Of a stretch of 64,000 bases of DNA, positions 28,601-36,249 are shown piece by piece; the first letter of the stretch is position 1, and every line of letters starts with the position of its first letter. Location of the stretch: positions 5,766,001 to 5,830,000 of the forward strand of contig NZ_CP120983.1 of the NCBI RefSeq assembly GCF_030719215.1. Direction: 5' to 3'. Source of the DNA: Streptomyces sp. Alt3 (lineage in GTDB: Bacteria > Actinomycetota > Actinomycetes > Streptomycetales > Streptomycetaceae). Under the pieces are notes generated by a model. The model saw only the letters and a list, made by a program, of their open reading frames with translations, had not been told where the DNA came from and did no database searches. Both the position numbers and the translations under genes were made by a program.

Positions 28601-31600
28601 GAGCGCCTGGCGACCCTGCTGGACGCCTTCGCCCATCACGCCGAGGAGGCGATCGCACGGCTGCCCATGCTGCCTGCGGCCGAGCGGTCCGTCGTGCTGC
28701 ACGAGTGGAACGCCACCTCCCGGCAGACCGGACAGGCCACCACCGTCGAGCTGTTCGAGCAGCAGGCGGCTGCCACCCCGGCGGGCACCGCCCTGGTGCA
28801 CGGGGATGCCGCGCTGAGTTACGCCGAGCTGGACGCCCGCGCGAACCGGCTCGCGCGCCACCTCGTGGCGCGCGGGCTCGGCCCCGAGCAGTTCGTCGCC
28901 CTGGCCTGCCCGCGGACGACCGACCTGCTGGTGGCCATGCTGGCGGTGCTGAAGACGGGCGCCGCCTACCTGCCACTGGACCTGGACCACCCGCGCGAAC
29001 GCCTGTCGTTCATGCTGCGGGACGCGGCCCCGGCCCTGGTACTGACCGGCGATGCGACCGTACTCGACCTGCCGGAGGGCACACCGTCCCTCTCGCTCAC
29101 CGACCCCGACGCGGCTGCGGCACTGGCGGGGAACCTCACGACCAAGCCGGACCTGCCCGTACCGCCGCGCCCGGACAACGCCGCCTACATGCTCTACACG
29201 TCCGGCTCCACCGGCCGTCCCAAGGGTGTGGTGGTCACCCGGGGCAACCTGCGCAACTTCGTGCAGGACATGGGGGAGCGGACCGCGATGACCCACGACG
29301 ACCGGCTGCTGGCCGTGACGACCGTCGGCTTCGACATCGCGCACCTGGAGCTGTTCGTTCCGTTGATCAGCGGTGCGACCGTGGTGCTCGCGGACAAGGA
29401 AGTGGTCCACGACCCGCAGGAGCTGCGCCGGGTGGTCCACGGCAATGACGTGACGGTGATGCAGGCGACACCGAGCCTGTGGCGGGGGGTGGCCGAGGGC
29501 GCAGCGGACGTGCTCGCCCGGATCCGGGTGCTCGTCGGCGGCGAAGCGTTGCCCGCGGAACTGGCCGACGCCCTGACCGCCGGATCGCCGTCGGTGACGA
29601 ATGTGTACGGGCCGACCGAGACGACGATCTGGTCGACCGCGGCGAAGCTGGCGCGCGGCGCGACGGGTGCGCCGCCGATCGGCAGACCGATCGCCAACAC
29701 CCGGATCTACGTGCTCGACGCCGGTCTCCAGCCGGTTCCCCCCGGCGTACCGGGTGAGCTGTACATCGCCGGTGCGGGGGTGGCGCGTGGCTACGCGAAC
29801 CGCGCGGGCCTGACCGCGAGCCGGTTCGTGGCCGATCCGTTCGGCCCGCCCGCCGAGCGGATGTACCGCACCGGCGACGTGGCCAGATGGAGGGCCGACG
29901 GGGACCTGGAGTTCATCGGCCGGGTCGACGACCAGGTCAAGATCAGGGGATTCCGGATCGAGCTCGGCGAGATCGAGACGCTGCTGGACACCCACCCGCA
30001 GGTGGGCTCGGCCGTCGTGGTGGCGCGCGGGGACGGGCCGGTCGGCAAGCAGCTGGTGGCGTACGTCGTGCCGGCCGGGGACGCGCCACCCACGGCGGCG
30101 GACCTGAAGGCGTACGCCAGGCAAGCCTTGCCGCAGTACATGGTGCCCGCCTTCTTCGTGGCGATGGACACCTTCCCGCTGACGCCCAGCGGAAAGGCCG
30201 ACCGGCGACGGCTGCCGGCCCCGGACGCGGTGGCCGGCAGCGGCGCCCGGCGGATCGCTCCGCGCGATGCGACGGAGGCCGCGCTCGCCGGTGTCTGGGC
30301 GGACGTGCTCGGCCGCCCGGTCGACGAGATCGATGTGACCAGCGACTTCTTCGAGCTGGGCGGGGACTCGGTGCTCTGTGTCCAAGTGGCCTACCGCGCC
30401 CGGCGTGCCGGGTGGTACGTCGTGCCGAGGGACCTGTTCTCGCACCCGACCATCGAACGTCTGGCGGTGGTGGCCGTGCGAGCCGAGGCCACCACGGACG
30501 CGCCCGCGGGCGGGCAGCCGCAGGTTGCCGGGCCGGCCGTGCTCCAGCAGAGCGCGCCCGAAGGGGTCGCCTCCGGGAACGCGGCGGCGACCGGCACCAT
30601 GGGCCCTGTCATCAGCGACGCCTTCCTGACCGCCCGTCTGGCCGAGCTTGCGCGCACGCACCGGGTGCCGGGCGCGCAGCTCGCCGTGCGTCACGCGGGG
30701 CGGTCGACCGTCGTCGAGACGGGTGAGCGGGTGGCCGGGAGCGGCCTGCCGGTCACTGCGGACACCGCGTTCCCCATCGCCTCCTTGACCAAGCCGGTGA
30801 CCGCGCTGGCCGTGCAGCTGCTGGCGGCCGACGGGCGCCTCGACCTCGACGCCCCGATCGGCGCGTATCTGCCCGAGCTCTCCGTCACGAGCCCGGTGGG
30901 CCGGCTGACCGCGAGGCAGGTCCTCTCCCACACCGGGGGGCTGGTCGCCGCGATCGACGAACGGGTGCCGAGCACGGACCGGCGACAGTGGGTTGAACGG
31001 CACTGTGGCGAGGCCGCCGTGATGCACCCGCCGGGCGCCGCCTTCTCCTACTCCGATGTCGGCTACGTACTCGCGGGACGGCTGGTCGAAGTGCTGACCG
31101 GCAAGGACTGGCGGACCGTCGTGGAGTCGATGCTGCTGCACCCGCTCGACATCACGGCGGCGTACAACGGGCAGCCGGGCAGGAGGCCCATGGCACAGGG
31201 CCATGTGGTGAGCGACCGCGTGCTCCTCGTGCCCGAGCAGTACTTCACCCAGGTCGAGGAGCCGGCCGCGGCGCTGGCGGCCAACGCGGCAGACCTGGTG
31301 CAGCTGGCCCGTGTGCACGACCGGACCGCTTCCCGGGCCGTGCTCGATCCCGCGGCCGCCGACTCGATGCTCGACGACCGGACCGGCGACATCGCCGTCG
31401 GGCCGTTCGGCCTCGCCGACGGCTGGGGGCTCGGCTGGTCCGTGTACCGCGGCGCGGACGGTGACTGGAACGGGCACGACGGCAGCGGCGACGGCACCTG
31501 GTCCCACCTGCGCTTCGACGCCGCCACCGGAACGGCGGTGGCGCTCGTCACGAACGCGAGCACCGGCTCCGGGCTGTGGGAGGACCTCGTCGCGGAACTC

Positions 31601-31927
31601 GGCGCGATGGGACTCGACGTGGCCAACCACTCCATGCGGACACTGTCCGATCCGGGAGCGCCCGTCGCGGGCTCGGCCGACTGCGCAGGGCGCTACGCCA
31701 ACGGCGACTGGGAGTGCGTGGTCGAGGAGCGCTCCGAAGGGTTCACCCTGTCCGTCGGGGGCGGGCCGCGCTCCGCGCTGACCTGCTACGCGGACCTGCG
31801 GTTCACCACCGAGGGCTGCGGGGTGCCGGACACCGGCCGGTTCGTTCGCGACCCGGACACCGGCCGGGTCGAGATGCTTCAGCTCGCGGGGCGGCTGCTC
31901 CACCGGACCGGAGCGACGGCTGAATGA
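22646..31927 (+). CDS. NRPS 2: C-A3-T-E-C-A4-T with fused PBP-type thioesterase and lipocalin-like tail
   Basis: About 3093 residues. C (about 48-480, HHIVGDG at 180). A3 (about 512-1000; pocket read D-L-G-A-L-L-A-I-D-K, A5 motif YGATE instead of YGPTE). T with Ser1058. E (about 1105-1560; HHYVVDA at 1241-1247, 'SRGLGYGALRYLG', 'GFNYHGRFD'). C (from about 1574; HHLLLDG at 1711). A4 (about 2035-2525; pocket D-I-L-Q-L-G-V-I-W-K, essentially the glycine code). T with Ser2575. After a linker of about 50 residues comes a serine beta-lactamase/PBP-fold domain: SLTK with Ser2713/Lys2716, YSD at 2802-2804, HDG at 2944-2946. A beta-rich tail (about 2980-3093) matches the lipocalin-like part of SurE-type cyclases. 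The ATG at 22646 follows GGGAGAG. It is expected to epimerise residue 3, add Gly and cyclise. Confidence 0.93.
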   Translation: MELPSAAKDRLSELPDHVRELVMRQLAGQAGSAAEELSITPAPRDGALPLSAGQKGLWFLAELNPGSVEYNAPRVLRLTGELHIEALRAALDGVVERHEALRTTIGDVEGHGFQVVHEPGRVPVEIIDLSGLPEPERAAELEHCLEREGATPFDLRRGPLFRVTLVSLAADEHVLVLGLHHIVGDGWSIGILVDELCTRYTAQVRGETVVLPDLPLQFADFAVWQQERLAGPDVAGQVDYWRRQLAALPPVELPTDRPRPPVFGTAGEVHEITVPEPLTRRLTELGARNGSTLFMTLVAASQLLFARYSGQGDIAVGSVTAGRGRAELDDLIGYFSDTVILRSQVDESRSFTDFLGDVRSTVLDAFANDGVPFQLLVDTLRPERDPSRSPLVQVMVSLQNALDGKAELPGLRVTEIAPPTHVSKFDVSFDFHEHDGELTGHVEYSTDLFDQATIERMGGHLLTLLEGLAARPDGPMRDLPMITETELHRLTVEWNGPTVEFGPPRCVHELYDEQTALTPDEVAVSCAGEKLTFAALASRSNQLAHHLRGLGAEPGTRVGVCVERGVDAMVALLGVMKSGATFVPLDPDYPAERLSMMLADAAAPVVVTDTAVADRVAGHDAAVVYLDRDRPLIDTLPDGPPRTGVGVDDLVYVIYTSGTTGRPKGVQISHRNVHHILRSWNARYGLDGIRGRALCVASFGVDLFLGDFLFSALFGGEMVVCPAEVVTDPPALADLITEVQPQILATTPSLARAISTELAWRGGGGLESVRLLSLGAEGWLAEDCASLLEHVGPDTLTVNAYGATETTIDATIFALGGDPVEPSPIVPIGKPMVNTSVYVVDELGRPVPIGVPGELFIGGGGIAQGYWNRPELTAERFPHDVLGPETGRFYRTGDVVRWRGDGNLEYLGRADDQVKIRGFRVELGEVETALTRHPEVATAAAVARRSDSGHNRLFAYVVPAGTRAPDPAELRAFLAANLPSQAVPSAIVVLDELPMTPNGTLDRRALAVVDEPEADLSRRVAPRTPVEAVLVDVWAKALGVAPDRIGVEDNFFNLGGDSILSLQVVSLARRSNLRLTTKQIFLRQTIAELAGEVVMVTSPDVEQGPVTGPVPLTPVQHWYFEEFPDAPGHFNQSLYLELDAEVDADALGAAFAAVLDHHDGLRLRVEHADGVWRQRNEAAADGTVFEAVDLSALDEAAQDQAMRAAITKAQTGFDIRDLPLLRGLLFTLGSGRAPRLFLCAHHYVVDAVSWRVILADLETGHQQAVSGQKVRLDAKSTSLRDWAHRLTGLVAEGGFDAELGYWSEVERATVEAATLPVDLQGRNTVGSARTLTRRLSSDLTDALLRKVPEAYRTQVNDVLLSALARVLREWAGGTVPVELEGHGREDLFDDVDLSRTVGWFTTVFPVALELPDGEEWGATLKVVKEQLRAVPSRGLGYGALRYLGAPGPLGQGRQCQVGFNYHGRFDADTGDGGLFHGWCENPVPDRSPDQARQCLIDVTGMVRDGRLEFGWEYSGNVHREETVAQLAEGFLVALEQIVEHCARPGSGGCTPSDFPLAGLDQAAVDRIVGDGRAVEDIYPLTPMQSGMLFHSLDGGDSDVYLTHFAAVLDGVEDAHRLAEAFQRVVDRTPILRTAVFGSGLDVPLQIVRRGVQLPVTHLDWTDLSEEESRARSQSLWESLHTGELDLAEAPLMRLTLARLSSESVQVFWSSHHLLLDGWSFADVLAQVFEEHATLGGSAPSAQKPRPPFRDYVQWLAEQDDAAAEAHWRRAMAGFTAATPLPFDRAPLVAHGSRSSREVNLRLPAERSRRLYEFARSARLTVNTVVQGAWALLLARHSGEHDVCFGATVSGRPAELAGADEIVGLFINTLPVRTRLDSGLDLVSWLRRMQDEQVATRQFEHVSLGQVRTWSEVPRGSSLFDSIVIFESFPHDRDAASRHGLVVRESKGAEDTNYALTLTAYTTDELHLRVGYDPNLFSRDTVERMAERLATLLDAFAHHAEEAIARLPMLPAAERSVVLHEWNATSRQTGQATTVELFEQQAAATPAGTALVHGDAALSYAELDARANRLARHLVARGLGPEQFVALACPRTTDLLVAMLAVLKTGAAYLPLDLDHPRERLSFMLRDAAPALVLTGDATVLDLPEGTPSLSLTDPDAAAALAGNLTTKPDLPVPPRPDNAAYMLYTSGSTGRPKGVVVTRGNLRNFVQDMGERTAMTHDDRLLAVTTVGFDIAHLELFVPLISGATVVLADKEVVHDPQELRRVVHGNDVTVMQATPSLWRGVAEGAADVLARIRVLVGGEALPAELADALTAGSPSVTNVYGPTETTIWSTAAKLARGATGAPPIGRPIANTRIYVLDAGLQPVPPGVPGELYIAGAGVARGYANRAGLTASRFVADPFGPPAERMYRTGDVARWRADGDLEFIGRVDDQVKIRGFRIELGEIETLLDTHPQVGSAVVVARGDGPVGKQLVAYVVPAGDAPPTAADLKAYARQALPQYMVPAFFVAMDTFPLTPSGKADRRRLPAPDAVAGSGARRIAPRDATEAALAGVWADVLGRPVDEIDVTSDFFELGGDSVLCVQVAYRARRAGWYVVPRDLFSHPTIERLAVVAVRAEATTDAPAGGQPQVAGPAVLQQSAPEGVASGNAAATGTMGPVISDAFLTARLAELARTHRVPGAQLAVRHAGRSTVVETGERVAGSGLPVTADTAFPIASLTKPVTALAVQLLAADGRLDLDAPIGAYLPELSVTSPVGRLTARQVLSHTGGLVAAIDERVPSTDRRQWVERHCGEAAVMHPPGAAFSYSDVGYVLAGRLVEVLTGKDWRTVVESMLLHPLDITAAYNGQPGRRPMAQGHVVSDRVLLVPEQYFTQVEEPAAALAANAADLVQLARVHDRTASRAVLDPAAADSMLDDRTGDIAVGPFGLADGWGLGWSVYRGADGDWNGHDGSGDGTWSHLRFDAATGTAVALVTNASTGSGLWEDLVAELGAMGLDVANHSMRTLSDPGAPVAGSADCAGRYANGDWECVVEERSEGFTLSVGGGPRSALTCYADLRFTTEGCGVPDTGRFVRDPDTGRVEMLQLAGRLLHRTGATAE
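30613..31924 (+). other. Domain: PBP-type thioesterase (macrocyclase) plus lipocalin-like module fused to NRPS 2
   Basis: Sub-feature of NRPS 2, listed because it decides product release. Peptides cyclised by SurE, DsaJ, WolJ or Ulm16 are offloaded by a PBP/beta-lactamase-fold enzyme, normally encoded as a separate gene. Here the same fold is in frame with the last carrier domain. Spacing between catalytic motifs (Ser2713, Tyr2802, His2944) is close to what I recall for SurE. The Asn of the YxN motif is Asp2804. No alpha/beta-hydrolase TE (GxSxG) is present in either NRPS. Confidence 0.82.
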
Positions 31928-33159
31928 CGACCGAAGCAGAGGTTGCGGTTGCGCCACCGTTGTCGCGCAACCGCAACTACCACATGCTCTGGGGCAGCCA
32001 GCTGGTGTCCGAACTGGTCAGCCAGCTGTGCCTCATCGCGTTCCCGTTGATGGTGATGGCGACGACCGGCTCGGCGCCCTGGATGGGAGCCGTCGCCGCC
32101 GTCATCGGGGCGGCGGGCATGGTTGCCAACGTCCCGGCAGGCGTACTGGTGGACCGCTTCGACCGTAAGTGGGTCATGCTGGTGTGCCAGTGCGTCCGCG
32201 CGGTGGCGATGGCGAGCCTCGCGATCGCTCTGCTCGCGGACCACTTCTCCCTGTCGCACGTGTTCGTGGTCGCGGTGGTGGAGGGGCTGCTGGGCGCTGC
32301 CTTCGACCCCGCCGAGCACGCGGCGCTGCCGCAGGTCGTCCACGAGTCGCAGCTGTCGACGGCGGTGGCACGCAACACCACGCGCCGTTACATCGCCACG
32401 CTGCTGGGGCCGGCCAGCGCGGGCTTCCTGTTCGCCTTCGACCCGATGGCCCCGTTCGCGGTCGCCCTGGTCCTGCTCGTGGCGTCCTGCGCCGTGCTCT
32501 CCTTCCTGCGCCTTCCCCGGCCCGAACCCGAGGTGCGGCCCGAGGGACAGTCCGAAAGGACAGGCATGCTCGTCGAAGGGTTCCGGTGGGTGCTGGGACA
32601 CCGGGTGATCAGGCCGACGCTCGTCTGGCTGATGTGCTGCGAGCTGTTCATCTCCGCCCTGATCACCATCGTGCTGGCGCTGTCCGGCGAGGACGGCATG
32701 GCCCCCGGCACGTTGGGCATGATGATGACCGGGTTCGGTATCGGAGGTCTGCTGGGCGCCGCGGTCGCGGGCCGGCTGCACGCCGTACTGCCCGCGCCCG
32801 CGATCATCATGGGATTCCCCTGGTGCGCGGCGGCGTTGACGCTGGTGATGGCGCTGGTGCCCACCGGGGTGTCGACCGGCGTCGTGCTCGGCGGAATCGC
32901 GTTCTTGATCCCCACCGCGTTCACGACGGTCATGACCTACCAACTCGCTGTCGCTCCGGCCGCGTTGCGTGGCAGGCTGAGCGGCATCGTCGGGCTCTTC
33001 GCGGGCGGTGCCGGTGCGATCGGGTCGCTGGTGGGCGGTCTGCTGATGGCGGACGGAGACAGCCGCGGCACCTTGCTGATCTGGTCCGCCTGCCTGGTCG
33101 TCGTAGCCGTGGGCACCATTATCAGCCCTGCCCTGCGCCGGTTTCCCACGCTGAAATGA
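31924..33159 (+). CDS. MFS transporter (multidrug/peptide exporter, EntS-like)
   Basis: 411 residues with about 12 membrane spans and the MFS motif A region 'GVLVDRFDRKWVMLVCQ'. Layout resembles MFS_3 (enterobactin exporter EntS-like) proteins. The ATG at 31924 overlaps the NRPS 2 stop (ATGA), so it is translated with the synthetase. That coupling makes it the best candidate for exporting the finished peptide and conferring self-resistance. A 28-bp palindromic terminator follows. Confidence 0.92.
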   Translation: MTTEAEVAVAPPLSRNRNYHMLWGSQLVSELVSQLCLIAFPLMVMATTGSAPWMGAVAAVIGAAGMVANVPAGVLVDRFDRKWVMLVCQCVRAVAMASLAIALLADHFSLSHVFVVAVVEGLLGAAFDPAEHAALPQVVHESQLSTAVARNTTRRYIATLLGPASAGFLFAFDPMAPFAVALVLLVASCAVLSFLRLPRPEPEVRPEGQSERTGMLVEGFRWVLGHRVIRPTLVWLMCCELFISALITIVLALSGEDGMAPGTLGMMMTGFGIGGLLGAAVAGRLHAVLPAPAIIMGFPWCAAALTLVMALVPTGVSTGVVLGGIAFLIPTAFTTVMTYQLAVAPAALRGRLSGIVGLFAGGAGAIGSLVGGLLMADGDSRGTLLIWSACLVVVAVGTIISPALRRFPTLK

Positions 33160-33162
33160 CAC

Positions 33163-33190
33163 GGCCGCGCATGCGATCGCATGCGCGGCC
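33163..33190. terminator. 28-bp perfect palindrome, bidirectional terminator
   Basis: 33163-33190 (starts GGCCGCGC, centre GCGATCGC) is a perfect palindrome, extended outward by GACAC/GTGTC after a short bulge. It begins 4 nt after the MFS stop and lies between convergent genes, so it ends both the NRPS operon and the glycosyltransferase transcript. Confidence 0.82.
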
Positions 33191-33224
33191 ACGTGTCGTG
33201 AGGACCCCTGTCCGGGCCCGACGC

Positions 33225-34805
33225 TCACGTCAGCGAGCAACCCTTCTCACTCCTGGCGGTAATGGCTTCGGCGGTGTACGGGCAGGAGAAGCCGATCCAG
33301 GTGAGTTTGGGCCACAACTGTGACCATGGCTCGAGGGGACCACGGCACACCAGGAACTCGGTGTTCTGGTCGGCGACGGGCAGGTCGGTCCTGAACTTGC
33401 CGCTGGGCTCACAACTCCTGAACAGGACACCGAATGTCCTGCGGTTCACGCCGACCGCGATGACCACGTCGGTGTCGTCGGCGGGCCTGCCGAAGTCGGC
33501 GTAGGAATTCTGGCCGCTGTAGACGTGCGGCAGACCGTGCTCCGGTCCGTATCGGTCCAGGGCACCCGCCAGCCCGTAGTGGTTGGCGTAGATGACGGCG
33601 TGCGCACGGTCCGGCGGGGACAGCGACCGGTTGACGGTGCCGACCTGCTCGGCCAGCTGGGGCCAGGCCGCCTGGTCCATCTGGAAGACCCCCAGTCCCT
33701 TCAGCACCGGGTTCGACCCGTACAACGCGACCGGTAGCACCGGCAGCATGAGCACGGCCGACATCACCGCGTTGCCCACCAGGGCGGTACCGGCCAGTGT
33801 GCGGCGGACGGTGGTGTTCGCCCACTCCACCACCACGACCGAGCCCGCCGACAGCAGTACCAACTGGAGACCGCCGGTGTACTCGGGCTTTCCGCCGATG
33901 GCGATCAGCAGCACCGCCATGAACAGGTAGGAAAGGCCGACCGATCGGAACGCCCGCCACTGCGTGCGGCGCAGCAGGGCCACCACTCCGGCGATCCACA
34001 CCGGAGTGAGGAACAAGCCGATCATCAGCACCTGGAACGGAATGAAGGCAACCCGGGAGTCTTCTCCCAGGGCGGTCTTCAACGCGGCGCTCATCTCCAT
34101 CGCGGGCCAGCCGTGCGTCACCTGCCACCACACCGCCGGCGCGGAGATCAGCGTGGCGAGCGCGGCGCCCGCCCACAGGTGCCGACTGCGCAGGACGGCT
34201 CGCGGCCCCATGGCCAGCACGCCCACGAGCAGGGCGAGGAGCAGTAACACGATGAGGTTCTTGGCGAGCAAGCCCACACCGGTGACCGCGCCGACGGCGA
34301 TCCAGAGCCGGGTGTCCTGGGTGCGCAGCAGACGGATCACCAGCCAGCCCACCGTCACCCAGGCGACGAGGTCGGGAATGTTGGTGGTCAGCACGTGTCC
34401 GGCGTTGAGCGTGACGACCGAGGCGCCCGCCCCGGCGGCGGCGAAGAGCTGGGCGCCGCCACGGCCGCCGAGTTCGCGCGCGATGAGGGCAGCCACCCAC
34501 ACCACCACGCAGGCCAGTAGTGCCGGCACCACGCGCAGCGCGGTCAGGGTGTCGCCGAGCACGGTGGTCTCCACCCTGGCCATCAGCGAGACCAGCGGGG
34601 GTTGGTCGACGTACCCCCACGCGAGGTGCTCCCTGGTGGCCCGGTTGTACAGCTCGTCGACGTGATATCCGTGCCGCCCCGACAGGGCCAGCAGCACCAC
34701 ACCCACCCCGACGCAGAGGGCGAGGAGCGTCCGCCGGTTCAGTAGGGGAATCGCCGCCGGCGGGCTCTGGGAAGAACCCGGCACAATTCTGGTCGTCGTC
34801 GCCAC
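33225..34805 (-). CDS. PMT/ArnT-type membrane glycosyltransferase
   Basis: 526 residues with about 11-12 membrane spans and the GT-C signature: acidic pair Asp50-Glu51 in the first extracytoplasmic loop ('HGYHVDELYN') followed by 'YVDQPPL'. This is the pattern of polyprenyl-phosphate-sugar dependent transferases (GT39/GT83: protein mannosyltransferases, ArnT). Such enzymes transfer a sugar outside the membrane; in mannopeptimycin and some glycopeptide clusters related enzymes mannosylate the antibiotic. The GTG at 34805 is chosen where the hydrophobic protein begins; frames extending further upstream are low-complexity. No sugar-biosynthesis genes are nearby, so the donor would be a housekeeping lipid-linked sugar. 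The target (peptide or envelope) is undetermined. Confidence 0.85.
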   Translation of the reverse strand: MATTTRIVPGSSQSPPAAIPLLNRRTLLALCVGVGVVLLALSGRHGYHVDELYNRATREHLAWGYVDQPPLVSLMARVETTVLGDTLTALRVVPALLACVVVWVAALIARELGGRGGAQLFAAAGAGASVVTLNAGHVLTTNIPDLVAWVTVGWLVIRLLRTQDTRLWIAVGAVTGVGLLAKNLIVLLLLALLVGVLAMGPRAVLRSRHLWAGAALATLISAPAVWWQVTHGWPAMEMSAALKTALGEDSRVAFIPFQVLMIGLFLTPVWIAGVVALLRRTQWRAFRSVGLSYLFMAVLLIAIGGKPEYTGGLQLVLLSAGSVVVVEWANTTVRRTLAGTALVGNAVMSAVLMLPVLPVALYGSNPVLKGLGVFQMDQAAWPQLAEQVGTVNRSLSPPDRAHAVIYANHYGLAGALDRYGPEHGLPHVYSGQNSYADFGRPADDTDVVIAVGVNRRTFGVLFRSCEPSGKFRTDLPVADQNTEFLVCRGPLEPWSQLWPKLTWIGFSCPYTAEAITARSEKGCSLT

Positions 34806-35391
34806 GTGTCCACACTCTCTTCTGTCTGTGGGTTCGGCCGTTCGGATTGTCTCGGGCGCATTGCGGGCGGGCGACCATGTTGAATTCTGGGAAAAGCTGC
34901 CTGTCACCAGGAGGGCAACGAGAGCGCCGCGGCGCACGTCGCAGCAGACAAGCACCGCGCTGGGACCGCTTCCGGTGGGCGGCACGGCACGGATCGTCTC
35001 GCACGAGGTCGCAACCGACCCCGAGACAGCGTCTCGACACGGTCCCGGACAGTCGGGTGACGGTGCTGTGAGCCGTACCGACGGTGCCGGTCCGGGGTTA
35101 CGCGTTCTCCGGGGGCGTTTTGCGTGCGGCGGACGCCGGACCCGTGGGGCGGGCGCGATCGAGCCCCCTCAGGCAGCAGCTCGGCGGGCGTGCGGAGTTG
35201 CCGCCCCAGGCGGCGCGGACCAGCTCCTGATGCGGAGACGCGCGTCCAGTCCGGACATCCCTTTGTGGATCACCAAGATCCATGACCGCACTGCCGCGAC
35301 AGAAGATGATCACCCTCGGCCGCCGGCCGACCGCCGGGCCGTTCATGCCATTCCCTCCGGCACCGCTGCCGCAGCACGAGCCGGCCCGGGG
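34806..35391. other. Intergenic region, nothing recognised
   Basis: About 590 bases between the glycosyltransferase start and the stop of the MerR gene (both on the minus strand). Short frames on both strands show no domain, ribosome site or consistent codon bias. It presumably holds the glycosyltransferase promoter. Confidence 0.5.
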
Positions 35392-36198
35392 CTACCGGGA
35401 GTCCGCCGTGACGGGCCAGCAGATCTCGGTGTGCGTGGGGTCCGAGCCCTCGATCGAGAGGTAGTGCTCACGCACGGGCCCCGGAACGCCGATCTGTCGC
35501 TCCATGATGTAACTGCCCAGGGCGCCGCAGACTCGGTCCGCCCCTTCGCGGTCACCCGTGTGCACGGCCACGGCGTAGCGGGTGGCCGGCAGACTGATCT
35601 CCACCAGCCGGGTGTCGGCCGGGGGCGGGACATCCATGGGGACGAAAAGCGTTGCCCTGCCCGTCTCGTCGGTGAACAGCTCTCGCGTGACGAGCCCGCC
35701 CAGCGGGCCGCGCGGGGCTTGCTCGACACGGGGCAAGGCGGTGCGGATCTCCCGCAGGGCGTCCGCGTACCAGGTGTAATAGTCGTCCAGGCTGATCATC
35801 GAGGTCAGGGCCCACGCCCGCGTACGGGGCAGCGTGCGGAACTCGACGTCAAGTTGTCCGCTGCTTCCGGTCAGGAGTTCACGCAGTGTCTGGACGGCCT
35901 TGCCGGTTTCCCTCAGCTGGTCCTCCATACGCGTCAGATGCGTGGCGATGATCGCGTTGCGGTCCTCGGTCCTCTCGGCGGCCAGTACGGCCTTGACCTC
36001 CGGCAGCGGCATGTCCATCCCGCGGTAGCAGCGGATGATCTGTGCCTGGGTGACCTGATCCGTGCCGTAGTGCCGGTACCCGGTGTGCGGGTCGGTGTGA
36101 ATCGGCTCCAGGAGTCCCACCTCGTGGTAGTACCGCAGCGCCTTCTTGCTCAGGTGCGTCATCAGAGCGAATTCGCCGATGCTGAGGCGTGCCGTCAC
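35392..36198 (-). CDS. MerR-family regulator with GyrI-like effector domain
   Basis: 268 residues. The N-terminal MerR winged helix ('SIGEFALMTHLSKKALRYYH', then 'VGLLEPIHTDPHTGYRHYG') is followed by a coiled-coil dimerisation helix at about 75-120 and a C-terminal GyrI-like/effector-binding domain (about 125-268). BmrR/TipA-class MerR proteins use such a domain to sense hydrophobic drugs and activate promoters with over-long spacers. The divergent SDR gene carries exactly such a promoter dyad (36344-36370), so it is the probable target. The effector may be the cluster product or a precursor; that is inference. Confidence 0.88.
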   Translation of the reverse strand: MTARLSIGEFALMTHLSKKALRYYHEVGLLEPIHTDPHTGYRHYGTDQVTQAQIIRCYRGMDMPLPEVKAVLAAERTEDRNAIIATHLTRMEDQLRETGKAVQTLRELLTGSSGQLDVEFRTLPRTRAWALTSMISLDDYYTWYADALREIRTALPRVEQAPRGPLGGLVTRELFTDETGRATLFVPMDVPPPADTRLVEISLPATRYAVAVHTGDREGADRVCGALGSYIMERQIGVPGPVREHYLSIEGSDPTHTEICWPVTADSR

Positions 36199-36249
36199 AA
36201 CTTCTCCTTCGCGGACGGGCCGCGGAGCTGGGGACCAGGTGCGGAGCGC

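Noticed and set aside
30613..31924. Beta-lactamase resistance domain
   Set aside because: The SLTK/YxD/HxG set could suggest a class C beta-lactamase, but in-frame fusion to an NRPS carrier domain, the lipocalin-like tail and absence of a signal peptide fit a PBP-type thioesterase better.
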